Source: an uncultured Clostridia bacterium (lineage in GTDB: Bacteria > Bacillota > Clostridia > Christensenellales > Aristaeellaceae). Taken from it: a stretch of 40,994 nt of DNA. The notes under the pieces were generated by a model. That model did not search any database, had not been told where the DNA came from, and was given only the letters and a program-made list of their open reading frames with translations. Made by a program: the position numbers and the translations under genes. Below, piece after piece: positions 8,534 to 16,421 of this stretch. Within the stretch, counting starts at the first letter, position 1. Every line of letters starts with the position of its first letter. The stretch lies in the NCBI GenBank assembly GCA_934631055.1, contig CAKTXP010000004.1:1-40994 (forward strand), written 5' to 3'.

Positions 8534-8747
8534 ACGATTGGGGCTCTGCCCCAAGCCCCGGCAGGGAACCTTGTTCCCTGCACCCTTTCTTCGCTTCGCG
8601 GCGGTTAAAATACATGGATACAGAGAAAACCCCGTTTCATAACGAAACGGGGATAATTATATTCAGGCTATCGCAAAGCGATAGCCGTAGTGGGGGGTCA
8701 AGGGAACTCAGTTCCCTTGTGGGGTTTGGGGCAAAGCCCCAATCGTT
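8534..8747. repeat. Composite hairpin element, copies b and c around a terminator
   Basis: The left arm (8534-8600) reads ACGATTGGGGCTCTGCCCCAA, then CAGGGAACCTTGTTCCCTG, then a CTTCGCTTCGCGG stretch. The right arm (8666-8747) is in inverted orientation: a GGCTATCGC/GCGATAGCC hairpin, AAGGGAACTCAGTTCCCTT, then TTGGGGCAAAGCCCCAA with a terminal ATCGT. The outer ends are therefore inverted repeats of each other. A terminator hairpin lies between the arms. The right arm begins two to four bases after the stop codon of the minus-strand gene. Together with the terminator and the trmH promoter this accounts for the gene-free stretch 8407-8750. Confidence 0.8.
8622..8652 (-). terminator. Rho-independent terminator of the carbohydrate operon
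   Basis: A perfect 9-bp stem CCCCGTTTC/GAAACGGGG (8630-8652) is followed on the minus strand by TTTTCTC. It lies about 100 bases past the last gene of the carbohydrate operon and before the housekeeping operon promoter. Confidence 0.8.
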
Positions 8748-8750
8748 TCC

Positions 8751-9521
8751 TTAAACGTCTCTGCCGTAGACTTCCAGCTGCCGCAGCGCAGGGAACGCAG
8801 AGGGATTGTCGCACTTGATAAGCCGGTCGAGAACCAGCCTGCGCACACGATGCCTGCCCAGCTCGATGCGCTGCGCGCCGTCAATGCCTTCCAGCGGAAA
8901 CGTCTTTTCGTATCCATCGTCCAACGTCACCGTTCCGGAGATCCAGTAGGCGTCGTGCGGAAAATCCGCCCGCAGATACAGCGCCATCGCGTCGATCTCC
9001 ACCTCGCGCCCGAAGTCGAGCGTCAGTCTTGCATCCGTCCGCGCGCCGATGCCCCAGCTTCCGAAGGGCCATTCGCCATGACCGCAGGCGATATGCTGTC
9101 CATCCAGCACATTGCGCGCCGCAAAGCCGCTCTCGTTGCGCGTCTCAATGTTTGCCGTCGCATGCGGATATGCCGCCACGTCGCCGCGCTGATCCGCCGG
9201 ATTCTCGGCGAGATTGCGGTACTCGTTCTCCCTGTCCGGCTTGATGGAGATGAGGTGCATCTCCCCCGCAAACGCCTGCGGCGGATAAACCGCCAGCCCG
9301 TCGCCCGCCAGCGGCAGACGATAGGAAAAGCTCCCCTCCGGCAGATAGACGCGCGCCGGATTCACCTGCTGATCGACCTGAACGATGGCGCGTTTCCCTT
9401 CGGCATGAAAGACGATCTCGTCGCCCGCTTCATACCCGCCGCGATAGAGCAATGCCGCTTCTTCCGCGCCGGATGCGCTGGCGAGCGTCTGCCCGCCGCG
9501 CAGAATCTCAATGCTGTACAT
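8751..9521 (-). CDS. Uncharacterised protein with F5/8 type C-like (discoidin) fold, carbohydrate locus
   Basis: A 256-residue protein with no signal peptide or membrane helix, so it is presumably cytoplasmic. The C-terminal half (about 125-256) resembles an F5/8 type C or CBM32-like beta sandwich: ARNVLDGQ near the start, WPFGSWGIG, LTLDFGREVEIDAMALYLRA, then FPALRQLEVYGRD at the end, where such domains normally close with V.ELEV.G. The N-terminal 110 residues look like a separate small beta domain. The ATG at 9521 has a GAGGGAT ribosome binding site within the end of the upstream GH88 gene. As the last gene of a polysaccharide operon it may bind the substrate or assist the enzymes. The fold call is inference from pattern; function unknown. 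Confidence 0.8.
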   Translation of the reverse strand: MYSIEILRGGQTLASASGAEEAALLYRGGYEAGDEIVFHAEGKRAIVQVDQQVNPARVYLPEGSFSYRLPLAGDGLAVYPPQAFAGEMHLISIKPDRENEYRNLAENPADQRGDVAAYPHATANIETRNESGFAARNVLDGQHIACGHGEWPFGSWGIGARTDARLTLDFGREVEIDAMALYLRADFPHDAYWISGTVTLDDGYEKTFPLEGIDGAQRIELGRHRVRRLVLDRLIKCDNPSAFPALRQLEVYGRDV

Positions 9522-9531
9522 GTTTTATCCC

Positions 9532-10653
9532 TCACGCCTTCCACAGCTTCGCGTCCGTTCCGCGCAGCTTGCAGAGGGCTTCCACAAAGAAATAATCGCC
9601 GTAAATGATATTGACATGGCGTCCCGCGCCGTCGTTATGATAGCTCGCCGTACACTTTTGCAGGATGCCCATGTTCTCATCGCCCCAGTCGGCACAGAGC
9701 GTGTCGAGCGCGCGCAGGAGCCTGAGCGCCGCCGCGCGGTATTCTTCCGCTTCTTCCCCGCCGACGACGTCCGCCAAGTCAAGCAGACCGCACGCCGCGC
9801 ATGCGCCGGCAATGTTGTCGATGCGCTCTTCGTCCTTAGGCTGGCAGAAGTCGCAGTCCGTCAAGCCGTCCTCGCGGATGTGGGCGATAAAATACTTCGC
9901 GCATTTCCGCGCCACGTCGATATACTTCCGGTCGCCGGTGTTGATGCCGCTGAGCGTAAAGCCGTACAATGCCCATGCCTGCCCACGGCTCCAGCTCGAG
10001 CCGGGCGCATAGCCCTGTCCGCCGGGGCGCTCAAGCGCCTTGCCGGTCTTTGGGTCAAAGATGACGATATGGCAGCTGCTTCCATCCTCGCGGAGGAACT
10101 CGCGGATCGTCGTATCGGCATGGATGCGCGCGATGGCTTCAAAGCGCGGGTCTTTCGTCGCGCGGCTCGCCCAGTACAGAAGGCTGAGGTTCATCATGCA
10201 GTCGATAATGGCATAGCCCGCCCTTTCCTCCTGAGGCCACGCGCGGATAAAGCCGGTCGGATTGAAGCGTCCTGCCAGCAGCGTTGCGGCATGGAGCGTA
10301 TCGGTGTGCGCCTGCGCGTCGCCGAGCAGCTTGTCGTGCGCGCCGGTGGAAAGCAGATACATGAAGCCGACGTCGTGGTTGAGCAGATCGAACTTTCTGA
10401 ATTCTTCCGTCAGCAGATCTTCCACGCGCAGCGCTTCGTCCTTATAGACGTCTTTACCCGTCGCGTGATAGAGCTGCCACATCATACCGGGCCAGAAGCC
10501 GCCCGTCCACCAGCTGTTTCCGTCAAAGGGAGAAGGCGCGTACCGCCCTTTTTCCCCCATATAGGGGATAATGCCCTGCGCGGCAGCCTGTTTCGCGCCG
10601 CGTTCCAGCTTGGCGCACGCGCGCTCAAATGCCTCGTCAATCCATTTTTCCAT
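9532..10653 (-). CDS. Glycoside hydrolase family 88 unsaturated glucuronyl/galacturonyl hydrolase
   Basis: GH88 enzymes hydrate the 4,5 double bond of the unsaturated uronic acid that lyases leave on oligosaccharide ends, releasing the sugar as a keto acid. The 373-residue protein has the alpha6/alpha6 barrel pattern and the two family aspartates: Asp94 in LLNHDVGFMYL and Asp151 in YAIIDCMMNLSLLYWAS. Other landmarks are GNSWWTGGFWPGMMWQLY near 45-62 and GSSWSRGQAWALYG. There is no signal peptide, so it acts in the cytoplasm. Its start overlaps the end of the DUF2264 gene by 17 bases, with GGAGG upstream, so translation is probably coupled. The neighbouring heparinase-like lyase would supply its substrate. 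Family assignment is secure; the exact polymer is not determined. Confidence 0.93.
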   Translation of the reverse strand: MEKWIDEAFERACAKLERGAKQAAAQGIIPYMGEKGRYAPSPFDGNSWWTGGFWPGMMWQLYHATGKDVYKDEALRVEDLLTEEFRKFDLLNHDVGFMYLLSTGAHDKLLGDAQAHTDTLHAATLLAGRFNPTGFIRAWPQEERAGYAIIDCMMNLSLLYWASRATKDPRFEAIARIHADTTIREFLREDGSSCHIVIFDPKTGKALERPGGQGYAPGSSWSRGQAWALYGFTLSGINTGDRKYIDVARKCAKYFIAHIREDGLTDCDFCQPKDEERIDNIAGACAACGLLDLADVVGGEEAEEYRAAALRLLRALDTLCADWGDENMGILQKCTASYHNDGAGRHVNIIYGDYFFVEALCKLRGTDAKLWKA

Positions 10654-12457
10654 ATGCCGAAACCTCCGTCGGGGGATTTTCCCAAGCTTCTCTGCCTGCT
10701 GTTACGCTTCCGAATACGGCGCTGATGAGTACGCTTTCGCCCGCAGGCAGTTTCGCTCTCAGCGTCGGGATGAGCGTGCGCGGAACCATCAGGTTGGTGT
10801 TCGGTTCCGGCATGACGTTTTCCTGACCGTCATAGCCGCGCAGATTCATCACGCCGCTGACACCCCAAGGCGCGATGACCGCCGCGCGTCCGTCCTGCGC
10901 GATTTCCTCCGGCTGGCGGGCATGCTGTCCGTAGACGACGCTGCCGTCGCATCCGTCGCGGGAGATGGCGTAGCCGCCTTCCGCCGCGTAAAGCTCACGG
11001 TCGGACGTGATGTGATGCACGCGCACATGCCATTCGCCATAGGGATAGATCTCCGTCTTGACCGTTACGCCCGCAAACGGATGCCATGTTGATATCACGC
11101 AGTCTTCCTTGATTTCGTATTCTTCACAGCCATAGCGCGGATGCCATGTATCGCCGTCCTCGCTGAGCGCCAGCATGTTGTCAAACGCGCCGTCCTTGAG
11201 CAGCTTCTGCGCCTTGCTGACGCTGAAGCCGAACACGCTGGAATAGACGAATTTTTCATACTTCGCCTCGTCGTGGCTGTGTTCATGCGCACGGTTGCCC
11301 GCCACAAACGCCATGACATGGCTCTTGTCCTCGCTGCGGGTGATGAGCATACGCGCATGCGGCTGGAGCGAGGTCATCGGCGTGTCGATTTCTTCCTCTT
11401 CCGCCTGCCAGAAAGGATGCTCCTCCGGCAGAGCCAGACACGCAAACGCCTTCATCGCCCAGTACGGCGAACCGGGCGCGTTGTAGCCTTCCGCCATCAG
11501 CAGGCTCGGATAGCCATAGCCGATGGTCAGCACGCCGTCGCGGGTAAAGATGGGCTTACCGAACCACTTGCGCATGTTGCCCAGCAGCAGATGCTTCATC
11601 TGCCCATAGTTCACTTTTTCACTCTCACCCTCAGCCAGCGCCAGAGCCGCATAGAACGCGCCCTGCGCAAAGCGATAGGTCAGGCTGCGCCCATACGCCA
11701 GCGCTTCGCCGCTCCTGTCAAACCAGCAGGCGAAATCCGCCGCCATCTTCTTGCCGCGCTCAATAAACTCGCGGCTGCGCTGCGGATCGCGATCGCCCAT
11801 GACCTTCGCATAGACCAGCCCATAGAAATGGAACGCCCACATCGTGTAGTATTCGCGCTGATTGAAGTAATCGAAATACCAGCCGTCGCCCTCGTAATGC
11901 TCTTCGATCATCGCGAAATCCTTCTGCATGCGTTCCGCGTCATACGGCACGCCGCAGACCATGAAGCCCATATTGACCAGCACGCGGAAGAACGTCCAGT
12001 TATTCTTGGGCATATCATGGCGGTTGATCTGGTCGAGCCAGTCATGCAGCTGTTTCTGCGTTTTTTCCGGCAGGCTGAAGAAGAATTTCTCCGGCGCGAG
12101 CGCCATACCCATGCCGAACACCGCCATCTCGACCAGCCGCTGGTCATAATCGACGACCTCGCCCCAGTATTCGGGGTTTTCCGGATCGACACCCGCGATG
12201 ATGCCCTGTTTCCACTCTTCCCACAGGGGCGTCACGCACTCACAGTTCCCCGCGAGCATCGGCACGATCGCCCACAGCGGACGCGCAAACGCTTCCATCT
12301 GCGCGATGTCATCCGGATACACTGCGCCGGTATCGCCCAGATGCAGTCTCGCCTTATTCGGGCTGAGCAGCGGCAGAAGCGGCTCGATCAGCTGAACGGC
12401 AGCGCGCTCAACGTCCTTCCGTGAGCGCAGCGGATTATCCTTGACACAGTTTCCCAT
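10637..12457 (-). CDS. DUF2264 domain-containing protein
   Basis: The 606-residue protein has the layout of the DUF2264 family, found repeatedly in polysaccharide utilisation loci and poorly characterised biochemically. The first 370 residues look like an alpha/alpha toroid (YFDYFNQREYYTMWAFHFYGLVYAKV, YGRSLTYRFAQGAFYAALAL), a fold shared with many lyases and unsaturated uronyl hydrolases. The remainder is beta-rich, with conserved-looking HEHSHDEAKYEKFVYSS and HPRYG. There is no signal peptide. The ATG at 12457 has AAAGGAG eleven bases upstream. It sits between the lyase and GH88 genes, so it probably acts on the same imported oligosaccharide. A catalytic or substrate-recognition role is inferred from context only. 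Confidence 0.88.
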   Translation of the reverse strand: MGNCVKDNPLRSRKDVERAAVQLIEPLLPLLSPNKARLHLGDTGAVYPDDIAQMEAFARPLWAIVPMLAGNCECVTPLWEEWKQGIIAGVDPENPEYWGEVVDYDQRLVEMAVFGMGMALAPEKFFFSLPEKTQKQLHDWLDQINRHDMPKNNWTFFRVLVNMGFMVCGVPYDAERMQKDFAMIEEHYEGDGWYFDYFNQREYYTMWAFHFYGLVYAKVMGDRDPQRSREFIERGKKMAADFACWFDRSGEALAYGRSLTYRFAQGAFYAALALAEGESEKVNYGQMKHLLLGNMRKWFGKPIFTRDGVLTIGYGYPSLLMAEGYNAPGSPYWAMKAFACLALPEEHPFWQAEEEEIDTPMTSLQPHARMLITRSEDKSHVMAFVAGNRAHEHSHDEAKYEKFVYSSVFGFSVSKAQKLLKDGAFDNMLALSEDGDTWHPRYGCEEYEIKEDCVISTWHPFAGVTVKTEIYPYGEWHVRVHHITSDRELYAAEGGYAISRDGCDGSVVYGQHARQPEEIAQDGRAAVIAPWGVSGVMNLRGYDGQENVMPEPNTNLMVPRTLIPTLRAKLPAGESVLISAVFGSVTAGREAWENPPTEVSAYGKMD

Positions 12458-12484
12458 GAAAAATCAACTCCTTTGTGTAAAGAG

Positions 12485-12564
12485 AACGATTGGGGCTTCG
12501 CCCCAAACCCCACAAGGGAACTGAGTTCCCTTGACCTTCCACTACGCTATCGCTTCACGATAGC
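12485..12564 (+). repeat. Multi-hairpin element, copy d (inside carbohydrate operon)
   Basis: It carries all three modules in plus-strand order: AACGATTGGGGCTTCGCCCC, AAGGGAACTGAGTTCCCTT and a GCTATCG/CGATAGC hairpin. It is nearly identical to the right arms of the two composite elements. It lies in the 210-base gap between the lyase and DUF2264 genes, opposite in orientation to the genes and ending about 25 bases before the DUF2264 start codon. Confidence 0.8.
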
Positions 12565-12667
12565 TGAAAAGATGCAATTTTCGTTTCTCAGAAAATCTAG
12601 GTAGCAGACCGAAAGTCGTTCTGCCCATCCGTGCCCCTAAGCCCGCGGGCGCGTAACTCCACATCCC

Positions 12668-14473
12668 TCATCTCCTGCAAATCCCGATCCTGAACCGATG
12701 TTCTTTCCCCTTCCCGCTCGTAAGTCCCATCCGCCACACGCTTCCGGGAAAGTTCTTTTCCATCCTCGCATCGGTGACCGGTATCTCCTCGACCGAGACT
12801 GAGAGCGCCGGATCAAACGTCATGCTGAGCTTTCCAAGCACTGCCCGACCCTTTTCCACGACCGGCTCATGCCTGAGCATCAGCACGAATGTCACGCTTT
12901 CCTCCTTGTCGAGCGTCGCTTCGTCGCTGACCGTCAGCGTCTCTCCGTCGATTTCCAGCTTTCGGATAAGCGCAGTCACGTTTTCGGGATACGCTCCGGC
13001 AATGTCCATGCGCACGCCGTTTTCATCCGCCTGCACATCCTTTGCCGCGTGTTCCCGCCCGTGTGCCTGCTCCATCTCTCCAATAAGCGGCACATTGTGG
13101 TTTCGCGAGCGCGTATTCATCAACTCATAGCGTCCCGCGCCAAACGTCTTGGCGGTATAGACGCAGTTGCCGACGTCGATAATCTCCGGCTCGCCATCCA
13201 CATAGACGATAAAGCTCCCGATATCGTTATGATTATGGCTTTCGCCGTTATGCCCGCCTTTTGCGGCGACATACAGCCCGCCGCGCCGCCACGCGAACAC
13301 CTGCAGGCTCGGCAGCGAAACGAACTTCTCCCCCGTCGGTTCGCTTTCCTGCGCAGGCTGAGCAAACAAACTCTGAATGACGCGGCTCATCTGCGGCGTA
13401 TCGACCGGACGGACAGACGTTCTCCGTCCTTCCAGCCAAGCGCCGAAGCGTTCCAGCTCCGGCTGAGCCGTCCGCATGCCAAAGCGCTCAATTCGTTCGC
13501 CGTCAAGCAAGGGCTGAGCGTCGCAATCCGCAAAATTGATAAAATATCGTCCCGCAATATGCGCATGGAGCGGGAACGCGGCAATCCGCCGGATGAGCGG
13601 CTCGTCAAAAAAACTGACGCGTCCGTTTGTCGCGGTATAGACGCTTTCCAGCGCGTCGAACAGCGCCGCGCCCGCCATGTTGAAATAACCCGCGCCTTCG
13701 TCGCATCCGCCGTCTTCCGGCAGGACGGCAAGGTAACTGTCGAGCATCTGCATCGCGCGGGTAACGCCTTCGCTCCGTCTATACGCGTCCCGCTCAAGCA
13801 GGAGCATCACGTCGATGACGTTTGACAAAATCCACGGCGTCCAGTTGCAGACATCCTTTCGGATCATGCCCATCCACCAGAAATCGTCGTGCGTCATGAA
13901 CGGCGTAACGACCCGACGGTCGATTTCCATGCGCACGCGCCGCGCAATCAGCGGGCTGACGCCGTCCAGCTTATCCTCAAGCAGATAGAGGGTATCCGCC
14001 AGCGCCGCCGCCGTCTGCGCCGCAAATAAATCGACATAGGGATTCGCCGCATCCGGAAGCGGACGCTCGTTCATCGGCGGTCTGCCGGGATGGTCGCTTC
14101 CGTTGTGCGCGCTGAGTACCCACGTCGTCTCCTCGCAGATACACCAAAGCCCGTCGATGATGCTGTCCAGATGGCTTCCGTCGTCCGTCAGGCATTCCGC
14201 CAGCGCCGCGCCCATCAGCAGATGTCGTCGGGCGAAGTACGGCTTTTCATACGCCTGCCTGTCCCCCGTTCGGCAGAACGCAAGGAACTGCGTTGCCGTG
14301 ACCATCGGATAACCCTGCTTCGCCTCTTCTCCCCATTCAAGCAGCTGCCGACGCTTGTTCTCTGGAATAGCCTGCCATGCGCCGCGCTCCTTCCTCTTTG
14401 GAAAGGGGCAATACGCTTCATTTGGGCAGAGCAGCTTATGCAGACCGCATCCGTTCAGGTATTCGGAAAACAT
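12668..14473 (-). CDS. Heparinase II/III family protein (polysaccharide or oligosaccharide lyase)
   Basis: Heparinase II/III-like lyases cleave uronic acid polymers by beta-elimination, leaving unsaturated ends. The 601-residue protein has an alpha/alpha toroid N-terminal part (NWTPW at 210-214; DEGAGYFNMAGAALFDAL at about 258-275) and the characteristic beta-sandwich motif GGHNGESHNHNDIGSF at 406-421, with His and Asp positions used for metal and catalysis in the family. A further RNHN lies at 457-460. No signal peptide is present, so it should act on imported oligosaccharides. The ATG at 14473 lies 7 bases past the end of the permease gene, with an AAGGG site within it. Family call is strong; the substrate (glycosaminoglycan, alginate-type or pectic) cannot be fixed from sequence. 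Confidence 0.9.
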   Translation of the reverse strand: MFSEYLNGCGLHKLLCPNEAYCPFPKRKERGAWQAIPENKRRQLLEWGEEAKQGYPMVTATQFLAFCRTGDRQAYEKPYFARRHLLMGAALAECLTDDGSHLDSIIDGLWCICEETTWVLSAHNGSDHPGRPPMNERPLPDAANPYVDLFAAQTAAALADTLYLLEDKLDGVSPLIARRVRMEIDRRVVTPFMTHDDFWWMGMIRKDVCNWTPWILSNVIDVMLLLERDAYRRSEGVTRAMQMLDSYLAVLPEDGGCDEGAGYFNMAGAALFDALESVYTATNGRVSFFDEPLIRRIAAFPLHAHIAGRYFINFADCDAQPLLDGERIERFGMRTAQPELERFGAWLEGRRTSVRPVDTPQMSRVIQSLFAQPAQESEPTGEKFVSLPSLQVFAWRRGGLYVAAKGGHNGESHNHNDIGSFIVYVDGEPEIIDVGNCVYTAKTFGAGRYELMNTRSRNHNVPLIGEMEQAHGREHAAKDVQADENGVRMDIAGAYPENVTALIRKLEIDGETLTVSDEATLDKEESVTFVLMLRHEPVVEKGRAVLGKLSMTFDPALSVSVEEIPVTDARMEKNFPGSVWRMGLTSGKGKEHRFRIGICRR

Positions 14474-14480
14474 GGTTTCA

Positions 14481-15350
14481 TCAGCCCTTCATGCCGGTCG
14501 TGGCAATGCCTTCGATAAAGTAGCGCTGCAAGAACAGGAACACGATCGTGACCGGCAGCAGCGAACAAAGCGACGCCGCCATGATGAGGTTGTAATCCGC
14601 GGAATACGCCTGAATGAAGCGGCGCAGACCAACCTGAATGGTCTTATTCAAGTCCGTCGTCAGATAGATCATCGGGCCCATGTAATCGTTCCATGTGTTG
14701 ACGAACGTAAAGATGCACAGCGTCGCGATAGCGGGCTTGGAGAGCGGCAGGACGATGCGCGCCCAGATGCCGTATTCGCTCAAGCCGTCGATACGCGCGG
14801 CTTCGCTCAGATCATTCGGGATTCCCATATAGAACTGGCGCATCAGGAACACGCCGAACGCCGAGAAGCTTTGCAGCGCGACCAGCGCCCAGATTGTGTC
14901 ATACAAGCCGATGGAGCGCATCATGATGAACTGCGGCACCATGTAGACCTGCCACGGCACAGCGATCGTGCCAATGTAGCACATGAACAGGAAGTCGCGT
15001 CCCTTGAAGTTCATCTTCGCGAACGCATACGCCGCGAACGACGACGTTAAGATCTGCATGAACGTGACGATGATCGCCAGCACGGCGGTATTTTTGAAAT
15101 ACGCCAGCAGCGGCACGCGCTCCCAGATCTGCATATAATTCTCCCAGTGGAATTCCTCAGGGATCCACTTCATCGGGATAGAGAAAACGTCAACGCTCGT
15201 CTTGAGGGACGAAGAGATCATCCAGACGAACGGAACCAGCGCGATAACAGTCAGCAGCAGCAGGAAGGCATACTTGAATACGGTTCCGATCACATGTCCA
15301 ACAGTCGCCTTCTGCATTTTTCTTTGAGCTTTCATGGAAACAGCGGTCAT
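14481..15350 (-). CDS. Carbohydrate ABC transporter permease, MalG/AraQ type
   Basis: Inner half of a CUT1-type sugar importer. The ATG at 15350 has GGGAGGG upstream and gives 289 residues; an 11-codon extension is rejected. Six hydrophobic helices are visible, the first at about 25-45 (YAFLLLLTVIALVPFVWMI). The EAA loop that contacts the ATPase is EAARIDGLSEYGIWARIVLPLSKPA. The typical MalG C-terminal region QRYFIEGIATTGMKG ends the protein. The start overlaps nothing; the stop of the partner permease lies 14 bases upstream. With the partner permease and binding protein it forms the importer feeding the lyase and GH88 enzymes. No ATPase gene accompanies it. Confidence 0.94.
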   Translation of the reverse strand: MTAVSMKAQRKMQKATVGHVIGTVFKYAFLLLLTVIALVPFVWMISSSLKTSVDVFSIPMKWIPEEFHWENYMQIWERVPLLAYFKNTAVLAIIVTFMQILTSSFAAYAFAKMNFKGRDFLFMCYIGTIAVPWQVYMVPQFIMMRSIGLYDTIWALVALQSFSAFGVFLMRQFYMGIPNDLSEAARIDGLSEYGIWARIVLPLSKPAIATLCIFTFVNTWNDYMGPMIYLTTDLNKTIQVGLRRFIQAYSADYNLIMAASLCSLLPVTIVFLFLQRYFIEGIATTGMKG

Positions 15351-15364
15351 CCGGTATCCCTCCC

Positions 15365-16303
15365 TTACATGTAATTGACCCATTTCTTCTCGCCGCGGAA
15401 CTGCACGAACGTGACCAGCAGCACGATTGCCAGCAGAACCATCGACACTGCGCTCGCCACGCCATACTGCGCGGAGGTCGCGATGCCCTCGCCGCCGAAG
15501 CTCAGCTCGAAGATATAGGTGACCAGCATCTTGGTGGAACGTCCCGGGCCGCCCTGCGTCATGATGGCAACGACGTCGTAGATCTTGAAGCAGGAGATGA
15601 CCAGCATGATGGAAACGAAGAACGTCGTCGGCGTCAGCATCGGCAGCGTCACCTTGGTGAACTTCTGCCAGCCGTTCGCGCCGTCCATCGTCGCGGCTTC
15701 ATACAGCTCGTTCGGCACGCCCTGCAAGCCCGCCAGATACATGACCATATAGTAGCCCGCGTTGCGCCATACGCTGACGATGATGATTGCCCATATCGCC
15801 AGATCGCGGCTGGACGTCCAGCTCTTCGTGATCTTGATGCCGAAGAGCGCGAGGATCTGGTTGACAGGGCCCGTCTTCATCAGCAGGAAATTCCAGCAGA
15901 CGCAGATCGCGACCAGCGACGCGACATACGGGAAGAAAAACACCGCGCGGAAGAATTTCGCACCCTTGACCGCCTTGTTCAGCACCAGCGCCAGACCCAG
16001 CGCGCAGGCAATCGTCAGCGGGACAGTCGCAATCGTGTAATACATAGTATTCTTGAGCGCAATGCCCAGATTGCTCTTGGTGAAGCTGAAATCCTTGAAG
16101 ATAAGGCGGAAGTTATCCAGACCCGCCCATGTGATCTTCGAACCGCCGCTCCAGTTCATAAACGCCAGTACGATGGAGAAAATGACCGGAATCAACGTAA
16201 AGACGACAAAACCGATGAAGTTCGGCGCGAGGAAAGAATAGGCGATCAGCGTGTTGCGCCGCTCCAGTTTGCCCATCTTATGCCTGTCTGCGCTCTTGGT
16301 CAT
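15365..16303 (-). CDS. Carbohydrate ABC transporter permease, MalF/UgpA type
   Basis: Partner permease of the same CUT1 importer. The ATG at 16303 has AAGGATG upstream and gives 312 residues; the longer frame starting at 16351 runs through a repeat element and is rejected. Hydrophobic helices begin at about residue 18 (LIAYSFLAPNFIGFVVFTLIPVIFSI). The EAA loop is EAATMDGANGWQKFTKVTLPML. It follows the binding-protein gene by 118 bases, a gap filled by hairpins, and precedes the second permease by 14 bases. Such hairpins between the binding protein and permease genes commonly let the binding protein be made in excess. Confidence 0.94.
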   Translation of the reverse strand: MTKSADRHKMGKLERRNTLIAYSFLAPNFIGFVVFTLIPVIFSIVLAFMNWSGGSKITWAGLDNFRLIFKDFSFTKSNLGIALKNTMYYTIATVPLTIACALGLALVLNKAVKGAKFFRAVFFFPYVASLVAICVCWNFLLMKTGPVNQILALFGIKITKSWTSSRDLAIWAIIIVSVWRNAGYYMVMYLAGLQGVPNELYEAATMDGANGWQKFTKVTLPMLTPTTFFVSIMLVISCFKIYDVVAIMTQGGPGRSTKMLVTYIFELSFGGEGIATSAQYGVASAVSMVLLAIVLLVTFVQFRGEKKWVNYM

Positions 16304-16327
16304 CGCGTACACATCCTTTCTTAATGA

Positions 16328-16401
16328 GGAACGCTTGGGGCTTTGCCCCAAACGTTCCCTTTGAAAAAAGAAAGGGGGAAGTGCCCCTGCGCCTCCCCCT
16401 T
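16328..16401 (-). repeat. Hairpin pair between binding-protein and permease genes (copy e)
   Basis: The first hairpin (16328-16358) is an almost perfect palindrome built around TTGGGGCTTTGCCCCAA with AACG/CGTT ends, matching the first module of the family. The second (16372-16401) pairs AAGGGGGA with TCCCCCTT. Both would form in the 3' end of the binding-protein mRNA segment, as REP sequences do between malE and malF in E. coli. Confidence 0.7.
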
Positions 16402-16421
16402 GCCCCGCTCAACCGGGGAAA

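Noticed and set aside
12565..12667. A possible internal promoter upstream of the DUF2264 gene
   Set aside because: No pair of -35 and -10 boxes with acceptable spacing was found on the minus strand; the gap is explained by the repeat element and flanking sequence.
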